Shown here: positions 47,532 through 59,657 of the stretch, piece after piece | Position numbering within the stretch: position 1 is the stretch's first letter | Layout: every line of letters starts with the position of its first letter | Assembly (NCBI GenBank): GCA_023014335.1 | Contig: JAECYW010000014.1 | Location: forward strand, 1,736,001 to 1,800,000 | Length of the DNA stretch: 64,000 nucleotides | Direction: 5' to 3' | From: Galerina marginata | Taxonomy: Eukaryota > Basidiomycota > Agaricomycetes > Agaricales > Galerinaceae | Made by a program: the position numbers and the translations under genes | The notes under the pieces: generated by a model | What the model saw: only the letters and a program-made list of their open reading frames with translations | Told to the model about the DNA's origin: nothing | Database searches by the model: none

Positions 47532-50500
47532 CTACTTCCTGTGTTTCCTCAATTTCGAACCACCTTCAACATCCTCAGCATCCTCTTCAACAAAATCAGG
47601 CAGGATAAAGCGCAGAGGGTTGATACGAGATGTCGAAGGAGAAGAGCCAGATTCGATTGGAGAAGAGCTCATCAATCGAGCCTGTGAAGGAACACGATTG
47701 TGGATGCGATTGGAAGGAGGGCCACGGTTTATCGGATTGGAGAAGATATCATCAACTGCAGCCCTTGCTGGAAGGGTGTGAGAAGATGAGTGGCCAGAGT
47801 AGGACACCACTTGACGAGTAGGCTGGGGAATGCGTTGTGTAGAGGTCCCAGAGTATGATGCTGTTTGACGTGTGGGCTGGGCAACAGTGGGAGTAGGTCG
47901 ATTGCGATTGGAGTAGGTAATCCCAGTATACTGATTTTGACCCAAATCACCTCGAGATGCCAATTTCCTGGTCTTTGTTGCAAAAGACTCCTCAATGCCA
48001 GTCTGGAGCTCGACATCCTCCATGTCAACATCAATGTACTCAACCTCCTTTTTGACCTTGGAGCGCCTGAGGTTGTCGAAGACGTCACGTAAGGAAGAGC
48101 GGTCACGAGGTTCAAGATGGGATTTGGAGGAGCCCTGAACAAACTCATCGCCTTTCGGCCTCAGAGGTGCAATGTTGTGAGATGTCCGAACTGCGGTAGG
48201 AGATAGAGGCCGTTTAGAAGGAATATTGGGCCTGGGGATGAATGGTGCAGAGGGTTTATTGCCTGGATCAGAATCCTCATCTGAGTCATCCTTCGCAACA
48301 GCCAGAGTATCCCTGACAGTCACCAGAACAATGCCAGTGTTTGTGATGACCAGAGGAATCCTGAGGTAGTCAGTCGATCCACGCCAAAATTCCTTTTCCT
48401 CTGAAAAAATAATGCACCAATGAATATATAACTACATAGATAGAATAGAAAAAAAACATACCTTTAGTCCAGGCCTCAAGGTAAAACTTCAGGTGAGAGG
48501 TATCACCATCTGTCTCAAAATCAGCTTCAGTCAGGCCAGATGCCAAAATAGCCCAGTGACGAGCTACAAGCTGCTTGAGTTGGAATCCCGGACCACCAGG
48601 ATAGACCAAAACAGTAGCAGGCCAGACCACTCTGAACTTGAACCTAAGGGCCCAAGTAGGAGCTGATGCCCAAGGAAAGTTCAAACGACCAGTTTTGAAA
48701 GGCTCTGATAAAGCAAAATAAGTAAATTATATAACAATAAACAAAAGAACAACAAAGTCCAAAAAAAAACGTACCAAGTTGATGACGCCCCCATCTTCGT
48801 GCAAGCTCAGCAGACTTGGAGGCCACAGAGGTGCTTTCAGTCTTCACAACCTTAGGCGCTTTTACGGGCTTGGCAGTTGTAGAGGATGTGGCAACCATGG
48901 CTGATTCTTTCGAACCTCCACCATTCACTGCACTAGCAACAGAGGCTGAAGCGTACTCTCCTCTAAATGTCAAAAGAAGAGAATGAGACTCAAAAATAGA
49001 AAGGAATCAGTTAAGATGCTTACCTAGCAAGACCAGTTGCCTGGTTAAGAAGTGTATTGACAGAAAGCTTTGAAGCTACCTTCATCATCAGCTTAGAAGA
49101 CAAGACACTTCTTCCAGGAAGCTGGAGTCCTGCAGGATCTTCTCCAACATAGACAATGCCAGAGAAGATCTGGATCTCAGGATCCTCAGCAGAGATCCCA
49201 TGAATCTAACAAAACATTAGCATTCTTCCAGGCTAGATGAACAAAGTAGACTGAGTACTCACACATTTAAAGAGGGCCTTTTCCGCAGCTTTGATCCTGG
49301 ACCCAATCGACACCTTGGGCATCTTGGCAATTTCCGCCGCCAACAGTTTAAAGAGGTTAACCTTGAAGGTTTCGAGGTCTTCAGCAGACATACCATCAAT
49401 GTCAGCATAATAGGAGTCACGACATTCTCTGAGGCGATCATCTAGGGAAAGATATAATTAGTAAGCATATACAGGAGGAGCAAGACCAGATACATACTAT
49501 TAGATTGACCCTCTGGCCTTTCTACTTTGATAGCATAAAGCCTTTGATAACCTGTCCAGGCCGAAGGAGCGCGATGTTCTGCATGGACAGGTCCATACCC
49601 AACATTGTCATGGACCAATGACATCTTCTTGTTGTGCGTGGTACTAATCCTCTCCAGGATGGCCTCGATTTCCACAGTCCCCACATCACAATCATCAGAG
49701 AAGAGATTGGAAGGGCGGCCACCCCGATTGCGAGTGTCATTGTCGACAATGACTTCACCATTGGCCATGGTAATGACAACATCACGGTGATGATTGTCCT
49801 CGACCACGTCAACCTCTTTGCCCTTGCCCTTATCCACCTTGATCACTTCGTCACAAGGCTCGCAGTTTCGAGCACATTCCTCTTGGTCCTCAACCTCCTC
49901 TTGGACCTGGTCCACCTCATCAACAGGCTCTTCATCCACAGCCTTTCCTTTGCCTTTGTCAACATTCATTGTCCAATCAACAGCCTTGATCCTTTCAACC
50001 ATGTCAGTGTTGACAGTGCGGCCCTCCTCAACCGACGCAGGGTACAAATACTTGATTGCCCTGTCAAATTGATCCCGAGCACGGCGAGGAACAACAGTGT
50101 GGGGAGGTGGAGGGACGAAGTCTTCAGCGTCAGGACCGCGCCAGGTAGTAAGTTGCTCCACCGCGCCTGGGTAACCAAGTACAGGTCCCACGTTGGAATA
50201 ATAAGTGAACCCGGCAAACTTATAGCTGTGGACAGGCTCAGAGCATTCCACCTCAAACAGAGGATGGAACTCATGCTCTTCTTCATCCGATCCCACCTGG
50301 TCCGAGGAACGTTCAAGTCGAAGACGCTTGTTAGGACGCGGCTCCGGAGCAGGTTCGGGTGTAGGAGTCCTGATTACGACCGTCGTCGCCTTACGAGCCC
50401 TGGCACCAGCGACCTTCGCGGTGGCACCTTTCGTAGTACCGGACTTCCCCGTCGTAGCCTTCGCAATGGCAGTCTTCGCAGTCTTCGCGGTACCGGCCTT

Positions 50501-51320
50501 CGCAGTACCAGCCTTCGCGGTAACTGCCTTCGTGGTAGCTGCCTTCGCGGTAACCGCCTTTGCAGTTGAAGCCTTCGCGGTAGAAACCTTCGCGGTAGAA
50601 GCCTTCGCAGTCGGTGCCTGCGCGACAGGGAGCTTCATGGCTGGTGCTTCGGCCGTAGGTACATCCGCAGCATAGCCTAGGCGACGTCGGGGTAGCAAGA
50701 CATATGGCTTCCCATCACTCGGTCCGAGCGTCACAGTAGCAGGTGGGTCCGACGAAGAGCGTTCACGGAACTTCCTTTTCGCAGCGGTACGGCGAGGCTC
50801 CTCTTCAGTCGATAACGACTCCTCTCCAGCCGACTCCTCTCCAGCCGGCGCCTCCTCCCAAGCCGGTGACTCCTCCCTAGCTGGAGGCTCCTCCATGGCA
50901 GGCGACTCCTCTCTGGTTGACGATTCGTCCTTGGCAGTCGAGCTCCTGCTGTCACTGTCAGGAGTGGGAGTGCGGGCACGCTGAAGGTTAGCCCTAGAAC
51001 GGGTCCGTGGTCGGCCTTGAAGCCTAGCATCGCAAGACGTTAGCAAAGAAACGGGGGGTACACCCTGCAAACCGAACCATGAGACGGAGTCAACATGGTA
51101 AGAATTGAGACGAAGTCAACAACTCGAAGGGAGGGAGACGAAGTCAACCCTGGTGCGGCGGTGACGAGGTACATGGAGAGGGAAAGGGAAACTTACGGAG
51201 AGCCCATCTTCTGGCGCTTGTTGGCCATGTAGTTCACAGTTGGAGACTGAGAGGGCTAGGTGAGCAGGCTGACACGAACATGAGTACACAAAAACTTACA
51301 GCGGAGCGCTTTTTCGCCAT
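47532..51320 (-). CDS. Multi-exon protein with low-complexity Ala/Thr/Lys repeats, unknown function
   Basis: ATG at 51320 after a tiny first exon (21 nt) and a 50-nt second exon; main exon 51023-49498; then 49441-49263, 49205-49024, about 48960-48775, about 48705-48465 and about 48400-47532. Frames agree across the joins checked. The N-terminal half is disordered: acidic Glu/Pro/Ser repeats (EESPA units), then more than ten TAKA-type repeats. There follow a folded-looking region around YKFAGFTYYSNVGPVLGYPG, a KGKGK-rich acidic linker, and a C-terminal domain with RFKFRVVWPATVLVYPGG. The tail is Ser/Arg rich. It may be a nuclear protein (inference). No family was recognised. Confidence 0.72.
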
Positions 51321-54087
51321 GCAAGGGGATGGATGGTGGGAGAGAAAAGCAAGGAGGTTAGAGAAAATGGTGGCGTAAATAATCCAAACAAATGGGTCGA
51401 TATGTTATTGGTCCTTGTGTACTCTTGTATGTTGCTTTAACCAAAAAGCCACCCGAAATTGAATGACCGCCCACAAGTGATCCGATTAAATCACATCCGC
51501 ATTGGGCAGATATTGCCATACTAGTCTGTATGCCAATGGTGTTGACTGTTTATTTAGAGCCAACTTGAGCTTCAAGAGATGGACAGTAGAAAGATCATAT
51601 ATAGGTATTCTAGTTCAGCATTCTCATTCACTTCCGTCAGAAGGTGCGAAGGAAAACGCAGGGTTCGGGAGGTCAGCGGAGTAGGAGACAAACAGACACA
51701 GCATACTCTATCTCCCTATGTAGTTGTGCTCTATTACATTACGTGAAGGAATCGTGATCATGACAGTACTTTTTCATTCACTTCCCCCGAAGATGCGAAG
51801 GTAGTACGATTGGGTTTGGGTAGGTCAGCGGTATTAGAGTACACTGGGGTCATCTCTATGTCCCATCCTGTAGTGGCGCTCTAGTACATCAAGTGAAGAA
51901 ATCGTGACGATGACCGGCTCTGCTGGTTTATTTTGTGAAGCGAACATTGAAGGCGGATCTGCAAAGTCCAACCTCTCGTCAATAGACTAGAAGGGGAAAA
52001 TGATTGACGACGTCAGACATACCAAGGTAGCAACAACTGCAGACGCCGGACAACTCAAACGAAGGCGCAGCCTACGATCCCTTCACAACGAGCCAGAACA
52101 ATTGCCTAAAAGGGTGTCAGCAAAGGGAAAAAAAAAGAATCAAGGGAGTCGTCATAAGACAAACTTACCTTCAGAGGTTACCTTCAGAAGGTGAGGGCGA
52201 GACGCGCTCGGTAGTGCACGGAAGGCAGCGAGCTTCAAGTAGAGATTCGATCCACGAATGCGAGAGACGAAAGTCAACTCGCGTGAAAAAAGCGGGATGC
52301 GGCTGAGTTGTGGGCTGGAGAACTTTGACGAAGGAGTGCAGACGAAGTCAAGGCACTACGCGAGAGACGAAGTCAACTCGCACAAGAGGGAAGGAGAGAG
52401 TTGAAGCTGCAGAAATTGCTGTTAGTAACCGTTTAAATCATCAACAGTGCGAGAACTTCACCTCAAGTGTTGTCCCTTAAACCTGTCCAGAGGCGTGAAA
52501 GGGTGGGCGAAGAATATGATGAGGAGATGGTATCCAACAGCAGAGGAAAGGTCGGGAGCGAGAGACTTGGTGACTGAAACGTGAACGTTGAAACTGGGTG
52601 AAGTCTAGCCAGAGGCGAAAAGCGAGCGAAGAACCTGTCCAGCAGGAGAGAAAGGGCGGAGCGACGACTTGACTTGGAATGGACTTGACTCAACATTCCC
52701 GTGATCACATGGGCTGCGCCTTCACGAGACCATTTCGGCAGCTTCCGAAGTCGAGTTATGTTCATTCGCAATCTCTAATCTAAGCCTTACCGTTTACCAC
52801 TCAGGAGCTGACCAGTTCTCTCCTCGTTTGAGTTGAATATCTCTCTCAGACTCCACTTATTCCTCTATCACAAGTCCTACCCATCACATTCGGCTTCAAG
52901 AAATCCTCAAGATCAATCTGAATCCCGCTGCCTATCCCACAAACCCCACAAACACCGCCTTAGTTATCGATCTTCCTCTAACCGCTTCGCACCTATTCCC
53001 CACTTCAGAGTCAACATTGACTTGAATTAGTCCGTCAATGTACCAATCAAAGTCAACTTCATATCTCTACTACCTCCAGTATACGCAATTTCCAAGATCA
53101 AAACCTCGTATTAATGCCGTCTGAGTTATCCAATCTTCGTCTACTCCCTTGCACTGTACCTACTTGAGAGTTGACTGGGTCACTTTTACATTGATTTGAA
53201 TTAGTCTATCAACTCGCACACCCTACTTCAAAGTTGACTATGTCTCTTTGACATTGGCTTGAATAGGTCTGTCAATGCTGGCCAACATGCAATGTTGAAG
53301 AGCCTCGGACCACGCCTCGTATCCACCGAACACCAGGCAAGTTGTCCAATTTTTCGCACTAACTGTTCACACTAACTATTCATACCTAGATGCATTACAG
53401 AGTTAACTATGTCTCTGTGAACCACGACTTAAATTATTATTGCGGGAAGGATCACGATGAAACAGTTTGAATCGTCGCTTTTGCCGTCCGAATCGTTTAT
53501 CGTAAGTTCAACGTTTTCGACTTGCTTCACGTATTTAATTACCCCACACAGATGCCTCTACGATGCTTGTGACCGCCTAGGATTCCATTGAAGACATGAA
53601 CCTCCGTTAATCGCCTTTTCAGTTACCCGATCTTTCAGATCACTTTACGATCTCTCCAGATCTTCGCCCTTTTTCTTGTTATCTTCCGATCACCCCCACC
53701 CATTACGCCCATGCCACATCAATACCCTATTAATAGTCCGTGCAAGGAGTACGGAAAGTAGTACGATCGTTCTGATCGTTGTACGTCATACGAGATCATT
53801 CCTCTATAGAATAATTACATTCGGCCCTTGTGATACTACGCTTACCTCGACGCCGACGATGTTACCTTGAACAATATACATTTAGTACGCGAAATCTGTG
53901 GTGGAATAGGACGTGCGGGCGGGCGGCGCGGCGCGCCTATTTCGCATCACTTCCCGATTTGGGTTTACGCGGCTCACTCTCATCTTGATCGCACATTTCT
54001 CCACACTTCGTACAATCTCCTCCATCCGGTGAGTTTTCAGTTGACTTCTTCGATCTTGGACTTATAATAACGCAAGTATACTCTACC
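51321..54087. other. Intergenic region with scattered and tandem repeats
   Basis: No supported gene. The word GACGAAGTCAAC or its complement recurs near 51112, 51130, 52330 and 52375, with further TTGACT-rich stretches at 53000-53280. A 140-bp segment is duplicated at about 51629-51920. The regions upstream of the divergent genes at 51320 and 54088 must contain their promoters, but no clear core element stands out. Confidence 0.45.
51629..51920 (+). repeat. Diverged tandem duplication of about 140 bp
   Basis: Both halves run CATTCACTTCC, GATGCGAAGG or GGTGCGAAGG, GGTCAGCGG, a TAGT(T/G)G(T/C)GCTCTA segment and GAA(G)GAATCGTGA. They start near 51629 and 51773. Confidence 0.65.
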
Positions 54088-55508
54088 ATGGCCGAAACCC
54101 TGAGCAATCCGGATCAAATCTCGCGTATGTCGATTTCATCGCGAATCTTCGTTTCTCCGCTCACCACCAGCTCAAACGACAGGAAAACTCGATGGAAACG
54201 TGGGCGGCATGTTCGACAGTCCGACTGGTACGTGTCCTTGCGTCTTTAGTCGTCCGAATTTCTAACTTTCGTTGACCAGCTCAAGATGGGTCGGATAATG
54301 GTACGCATGCTTCTTCTTCCACCTGTCCACGCTGACCGGCGCTCTTTAGTTCTTCAGCCTCAAGATGGTGGAAATGGGAGCGGGGGCGACGGTGCCGATG
54401 CCGGTATGTGATCTGTCTGCCACTTCGACACCGATCGCGCTGACTTTCAACAGGAATTTCGCCCGCGGCGCGATTCGACGAAGGTAAGTGCTTTGCCATT
54501 CTCCTTACTTAACTAATTAACGTATTCTATCTAGCTTCCGCGTCTTCGACTGATGTCGATCGAAACGCCGACGGCGCTGGAGATGAGCTATCTCCCCGTC
54601 CCCCCAATAGTGAGTTCCTCCCTTCTTCTTTCAGGTTTATTTTATAACTTGTTTCTAGTCATTCACATCAGCGGCGGCTCCTTCTTCAATTGCCAATTCC
54701 GCGCGGAGCAGGTGCACATTGACGGCGGCACCTTTTACCATGTCGTCAACGACTCAGGTTAGTTTTTCCTGCATATTGACTTTGATTCCATGCTAATAAT
54801 GTTATTTCACCTTTTTTTTCACTCCTATTTTAAAAATTCACGTCCATTATCTAAATATAATGCTCGTCTTTCTCTCTGCCCTGAATTACACCTGCTAATA
54901 TTCATGGTTTCTCCATGAAATAATTATAAATACCTAATATACAATAATGTACTTACTGTGTACTAGCCAAAGACCTGAGAATCAAAGAGCTTGAAGACGA
55001 AATTGAGGCGCACAAGCACGCTGCTGGCTCCGTTCACCGGCCTGTGGACCACGGTTCACGGGTCACTCTCGATCGCCTCCGTTCGGAGGCGGACGCCACC
55101 GCGGCGCGTCGTTGGGCTAAGGCTGCAACGGATCGTCCGCAAGATCTCGGTCGCGACTTCCTCCAGCTTCGCAAGTTGGGCAAGAAAGTCGTCACCATAA
55201 CCCCGGATACTCGCAAGGGTGGTCCATGGATTCGCAAAGCGGGAGGTGACAACACTTCCTTTGCGCGCTTGTGCAGGTGTATACTGAATCATGCGCCAAT
55301 CGGTGCGTATTACCGCCGGTTTAACATACAAGAGCCTCACGGCTGCCCCCGTTGCGGTGCTCCTCGCGAGACCCGCTCACATATCCTCTCGTACTGCCCT
55401 GGCTACGAGAGACCCGCTCCGACGGACCGGTTACACGGTCTTTTGGAATTCTTGTTGGAGAATCCTACCGCATTCTCCTTCGAACGTCCCGCCGCAGGCA
55501 TAGGATAA
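54088..55508 (+). CDS. Host gene fused in frame to a LINE ORF2 C-terminus
   Basis: Eight small exons: 54088-54124, 54171-54227, 54280-54300, 54350-54403, 54454-54483, 54535-54609, 54659-54757, then from 54967. Introns are about 45-55 nt except the last two (49 and 209 nt). The host part is 138 residues: a disordered acidic N-terminus, then a beta-repeat motif (HISGGSFFNC, HIDGGTFYHV) like those in fungal proteins with ISGGTF-type repeats, then a short coiled coil KDLRIKELEDEIE. At 55008 a LINE begins in the same frame and adds 166 residues ending at 55508, with the zinc-knuckle CPRCGAPRETRSHILSYC. Before insertion the gene would have ended a few codons later (stop now at 56244-56246). Whether the chimera is expressed is unknown. 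Confidence 0.75.
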
Positions 55509-56176
55509 TCTGTGTCCGCGCGGTTCTCTTCGCCCAGAGAGGCCTTGATACCCGCTTCGGGTTGCTGCAGGCGAGGGAAGTCCAATCCCCAAGTCGGCAG
55601 AGGTTGACAGGCCAAGGACGGGGTCGTCGTGCCCGCGCGTTCTTCACTCCTCGCACCCGGTTGCATTCGCTACGACCGGTGGTTACAGAGTCGCCCGCAT
55701 CTCGAGCGTTAGCGGCATTTTTGGCTTGTGCGGTCGCGGTTCGTTCACTCGTTCTCGTGATCGGTTGGGTGCCTTAACCTCACGATCTGCTTTGTTAATG
55801 GCTGGTATGGGTTTCGGGTCGTCAAGGTGCGGGTGGGCGAGGGTTTTCGGGTTGGGTTCGGGTCTGGAAGCGGACGTCGGGTTTGGAAGGCGGAGAGAGT
55901 GCAGCAGCTGCGGCTGCCAGGAGATGTTCGGGCTTCGGTCCTTACGTGGTATTGGCGTAGCGGTGGGGGCCGCCCCTCCCTCGCGGGACTGGGCGGTTAG
56001 GTGGTCCGTCCCCCCTAGCAAAGGCCTGGCGCACGAAGGACGCCGTTGGAAGGATTCGGAAGAAGTGGATGGGTTCGGGTCTGGTTCGGGGATTAGTAGG
56101 TTACTGCGCGCTTTCGACCGGGGATTTGTATTAGTTAGGCGACCGGACTGCTTTCGCGCACCGGTATATAAATTGT

Positions 56177-56207
<31 letters not shown>
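55008..56207 (+). mobile_element. LINE fragment L2, 5'-truncated, with 15-bp target duplication
   Basis: 1200 bp ending in about 25 A. The target duplication GAAGACGAAATTGAG is at 54993-55007 and 56208-56222. It contains the end of ORF2 (C-terminal zinc knuckle, stop 55508) and a GC-rich 3' UTR shared with L1 at 22651-23583. Truncation at the 5' end and the poly(A) tail are typical of target-primed reverse transcription. Confidence 0.95.
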
Positions 56208-56273
56208 GAAGACGAAATTGAGCGCCTGAGGAAAGAACATAAATAGCCGTACCTAGTTATTTCAAGCCTTGAG

Positions 56274-56390
56274 TTACGAGTTCTTACGTAGTAAAAGAAC
56301 TCGTTTTCTACACTTGATAGCAGAAGGAAATGGTTTCTAACGCGATGGTTGGAAATTCTCCCACTGCTTCATTTTTTGTGAGCGACCCTG
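56274..56390 (+). mobile_element. E-family 5'-end relic, diverged
   Basis: TTACGAGTTCTTACG with hairpin arms ending GAACTCG, then sequence related to the E elements (GGTTTCTAACGC, TTGGAAATTCTCCC) up to about 56390. It carries ACTCG-type stems like the 3' relic at 22608, so both may belong to a second E subfamily. The GCCTGC hairpin is decayed. Confidence 0.7.
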
Positions 56391-56890
56391 AATTAAAAGT
56401 CTACAAACTTTTCTAATAGTGTTAAAATCATTACTGACCATGGGAATGGTTGTCTGATGTCCGTTGCTAGGGTCTATTTTTAGCTTTTGTTCCTGGACAC
56501 CTAAACTAAGGTTAGGTTTTGTCAGTAACGTGATTAAATATCATTTCCTTTACTTTGCAGTCGGTTAGATGCTTTTGTTCTGGTTACTATAGTTTATAAA
56601 TAGCTTATATAACTAAATACTGACTGAACATGGTTCATGTCAGTTGTATATCTATCTATATGCTTCTAGATCACTTCCACTGCATTCCAGTAATAAATAA
56701 TACTCGTTGTAAGTCTTGTTCAACTTCTTCGAGTACTTTCTATATCCCTCAATGGAATACTTCTGTTTACTGTTGGTTTGAAATCAAACTCAGGAGAATT
56801 GACATGCTAAAAATGAACACATCAAAAACTTTAAGCATTGAAAATGCCTTTTAAATACAAGTCTGAGGTTGAATATTGATAACAAGCCAA
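56391..56890. other. AT-rich spacer
   Basis: No gene recognised. Confidence 0.4.
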
Positions 56891-57220
56891 ATAAATTTTT
56901 TTTGTGTTGTGGCTGTGCTAACCCTAAGAGGACCGACGCGTCGGTCCTCTTAGGGTTAGAATCAAAAACGCACCTAAAACTTTAAACTTCAGATATGCAT
57001 TTTAAATATAATTCTGAGGTATATGATTTTTTTTTTGTTGTGGCTGTGCTAACCCTAAGAGGACCGACGCGTCGGTCCTCTTAGGGTTAGAACCAAAAAC
57101 ACACCTAAATTTTTAAACCTCAGAAATGCTTTTTAAGTATAAGTCTGAGGTTGAATATTGATAACAAGCCATATTTTTTTTTTTTTATTGTGGCTGTGCT
57201 ATCGGTCCTCTTAGGGTTAG
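56835..57220. repeat. Three tandem 130-bp repeats with telomere-like palindromes
   Basis: Each unit contains AAGTCTGAGG or a variant, a T-run, TGGCTGTGCTA and a palindrome. Units one and two carry a 42-bp perfect palindrome (56918-56959 and 57049-57090) ending CTAACCCTAA and TTAGGGTTAG around the centre GACGCGTC. Unit three keeps only its right half (57199-57220). Confidence 0.88.
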
Positions 57221-57253
57221 CACAGAAAATTATACCTCAGATTTCTATTCAAA

Positions 57254-57598
57254 ACTTCTCTGAGCTACAACAGTTGAAATACATTTCTAATAGATTAAAG
57301 TTCTGCTTTGCTTGAACATCGTACTGTACCTAAAGTCCTGTGTGTTTTATTCATCAAGAGCCAATATTATATCACTCTTACACCTATATCTTTTTAACCA
57401 ATATAGCCTCTTGGGGGCCCCCCTGAGCTTTAGCGAAGGTGGGGTGGCTAGGTTGGTTAAAAAGATATAGGTGTAAGAGTGATATATTATTGGCTCTTGA
57501 TGAATAAAATACATAGGATGCACAATACAGTACAACGTCATGTCAAACTTAACTTAAATCTATTAGAAATGTATTTCAACTGTTGTAGCTCAGTGAAG
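57254..57598. repeat. 345-bp fold-back (inverted-repeat) element
   Basis: Arms of roughly 150 bp: the outer parts share CTGAGCTACAACAGTTGAAA and the inner parts share TATCACTCTTACACCTATAT and ATCTTTTTAACCA. They are separated by a short GC-rich loop (GGGGGCCCCCC). The arms have diverged in the middle. It encodes nothing and resembles a MITE or fold-back element. Confidence 0.85.
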
Positions 57599-57769
57599 AA
57601 AGTGTATACTCATAAACTTAGGGGAAAATCTCTGTGGATATAATAAATAAAAAGTGGATTCTTCTATATACATTTCATTTCTATATACATATCTCTGCTC
57701 TATTTACATACATGATAAGATTAATCGTCAGCTGCAGCAAATATCTATCAATAGCAAGTTTACTCAAAT

Positions 57770-59657
57770 TTAGTTATAGAAATTACGCTGATAACTTACA
57801 AATCCAGATGGCCTCCCTGCTTGTGGTGCTCCACATACTCCAGCTCCAACTGTCCAGTATATAGTATCGAGTCGTGGTCTTATGTGGTTGAAATTGATGC
57901 CAGGCATAACATAACCCATTTCACCTGCTGCTGGAACAATTTGGCATTTGAGGAAAGGCCAAAGAATACATCCGCGATCTCCAATAACTCGAGGAGTCAG
58001 TGGACAGACTGGATCAATGCGGCATCGATGCTCAAGTGCCATGGTATTCCCACCCATTTCAATATTATGAAGATCGCAAGTAGTGATGAATCCTCTATTG
58101 GCATATTTCCTTTGCAAGTTGGTCGAGACTTCTTCAGCTTCATGCCTTCCAAGGTAGGGATTGTTGCGGTTTTGGTCAAAGGCCATCCATGGGTTGTTTA
58201 GAGAGATGCGGAAGTGAAGAAGAGCAGGGTAGGCAGAGAATAGACCTTTTGGAGTGATCGCATTCATCATCGCGGTGGTTGGCTCGTAGAAAATTGATTC
58301 CAAAGGTGAATGTCCATTCTTGATAACGAGTATCCGGATAGTGTGTCTTGTGTCCTTGTGGGAAAAGATGATGCGGTCGCAGATGACAGGATTATAAGAA
58401 TGGAATCTGGTGTCAGGGATATAGAGAGTGTAGCCATGGAGGATTTTGGTTTGGAAGAGTCGGACAGCGTGGGTAGACATGACGATATCGAGATTGTTGG
58501 AATTAAAGCGCTGGTCTTTTGGAAGGAGGGGCTGAAGAGCAAAGGATCCAGTGATGATGGCCTGACAGTCTGCCAGAGCTGACATGAAAATATCCAGAGT
58601 GAATCCAAAATCCTCTAGCATGGATCCGATCAAGTTGCAGTTATACTGGTTTAAACAAAAAAGATGACTTTTGCTGGTTTCAGCAAAAGATTGGCGATCA
58701 TATGCAGATAGATTGTCGAGTATTTTGTTCTGAATGGCAGCTGGAAGAAAGAACATTTTGCTGTGATGAACAGCATATGTTACTTTGTTGACTGTTCATA
58801 TAATCAGATATCAATAGCCAGATAAATAATAACACAGGCTTACTGATATTACCGCTTAGGATTCCAACAGACTTGGCAAGAATCAGAATAAAAGCCTGGA
58901 CGTCTGGTCCTAGAACTTCTTCTTCTGCTAAAGCGATCAAATCAACAAGATTTTTGGAGTTTCCCCATCTGTCCCAGAGAGTTTTTGATGCGTGTTTGAG
59001 TTCGTCTGATAAATGAGGGATACTATTGTTGACCTCGAAGATGTTAGGTCTCCTGGTCGCCCTGTCTTCACCAACAGGAATTGGTATAGTTGCGCCCAAG
59101 TTGATTTCAAGACAAGCTGCAGCTTGGCGAACCACGCAAATGGCATGACGACGAGATTCTTCATTTTTCATGGATTGGTTGACAATAGATTGAACTGTGC
59201 CTTTCCACAACATCTTGAGAGCATCGCAATTGAACTTTCCTAGTGGAAGATTATTGGAAATAAAGCGTTCTAAATGAAGATCTCCAGTATGCTCTTCTGC
59301 AGGATACTGAAGTTCTTCAGACACTATGGTTAATTTTAATCAGTAAGGTATAAAGTTAAATACAAGTTTGATTACTTACTATTTGTATCTTCTATCACAG
59401 TATTATTGGCCTCTGTATGAAAAGTATTGAGTCAATATTATTAACATAGTCATAAATTCTAGACATACCTATAATCGGAACACCAGAGTTGTTTTCCATA
59501 TCCACTTGATTAGTAGCTGTGGAAGCCTTGTGAATTCGAGCAGAGCGACGACGGTAAGGAGTTTCTATTATTTGAAAAATTAGCTTTATAACAACTTTGA
59601 ATTTAAATGTAACCCACCAGCATGAGTGGCTTGCTTTTTAGTTTGACTTTTGGCCAT
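57770..59657 (-). CDS. F-box-like protein with nucleotidyltransferase-like motif
   Basis: ATG at 59657 (MAKSQTKKQATHA). Three small exons follow, then a larger exon from about 59324, then a final exon of about 58830-57770 reached through an intron starting at GTAATATCAG near 58852. Joined this way the frame passes through VTYAVHHSK into MFFLPAAIQNKIL, so this is one gene, not two. The N-terminus is basic. The middle is helical (VVRQAAACLEINLG). The C-terminal part opens with an F-box-like helix set (LPAAIQNKILDNLSAYDRQ), then GSFALQPLLP...NLDIVM. That resembles the GS...D-x-D pattern of nucleotidyltransferase-fold proteins found in expanded fungal F-box-like families. Function is unproven. 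Confidence 0.68.

Noticed and set aside
57770..59324. Two separate genes (F-box-like and upstream helical protein)
   Set aside because: An intron between about 58852 and 58800 joins the frames without a stop, so one gene is the simpler reading, though not proven without RNA evidence.
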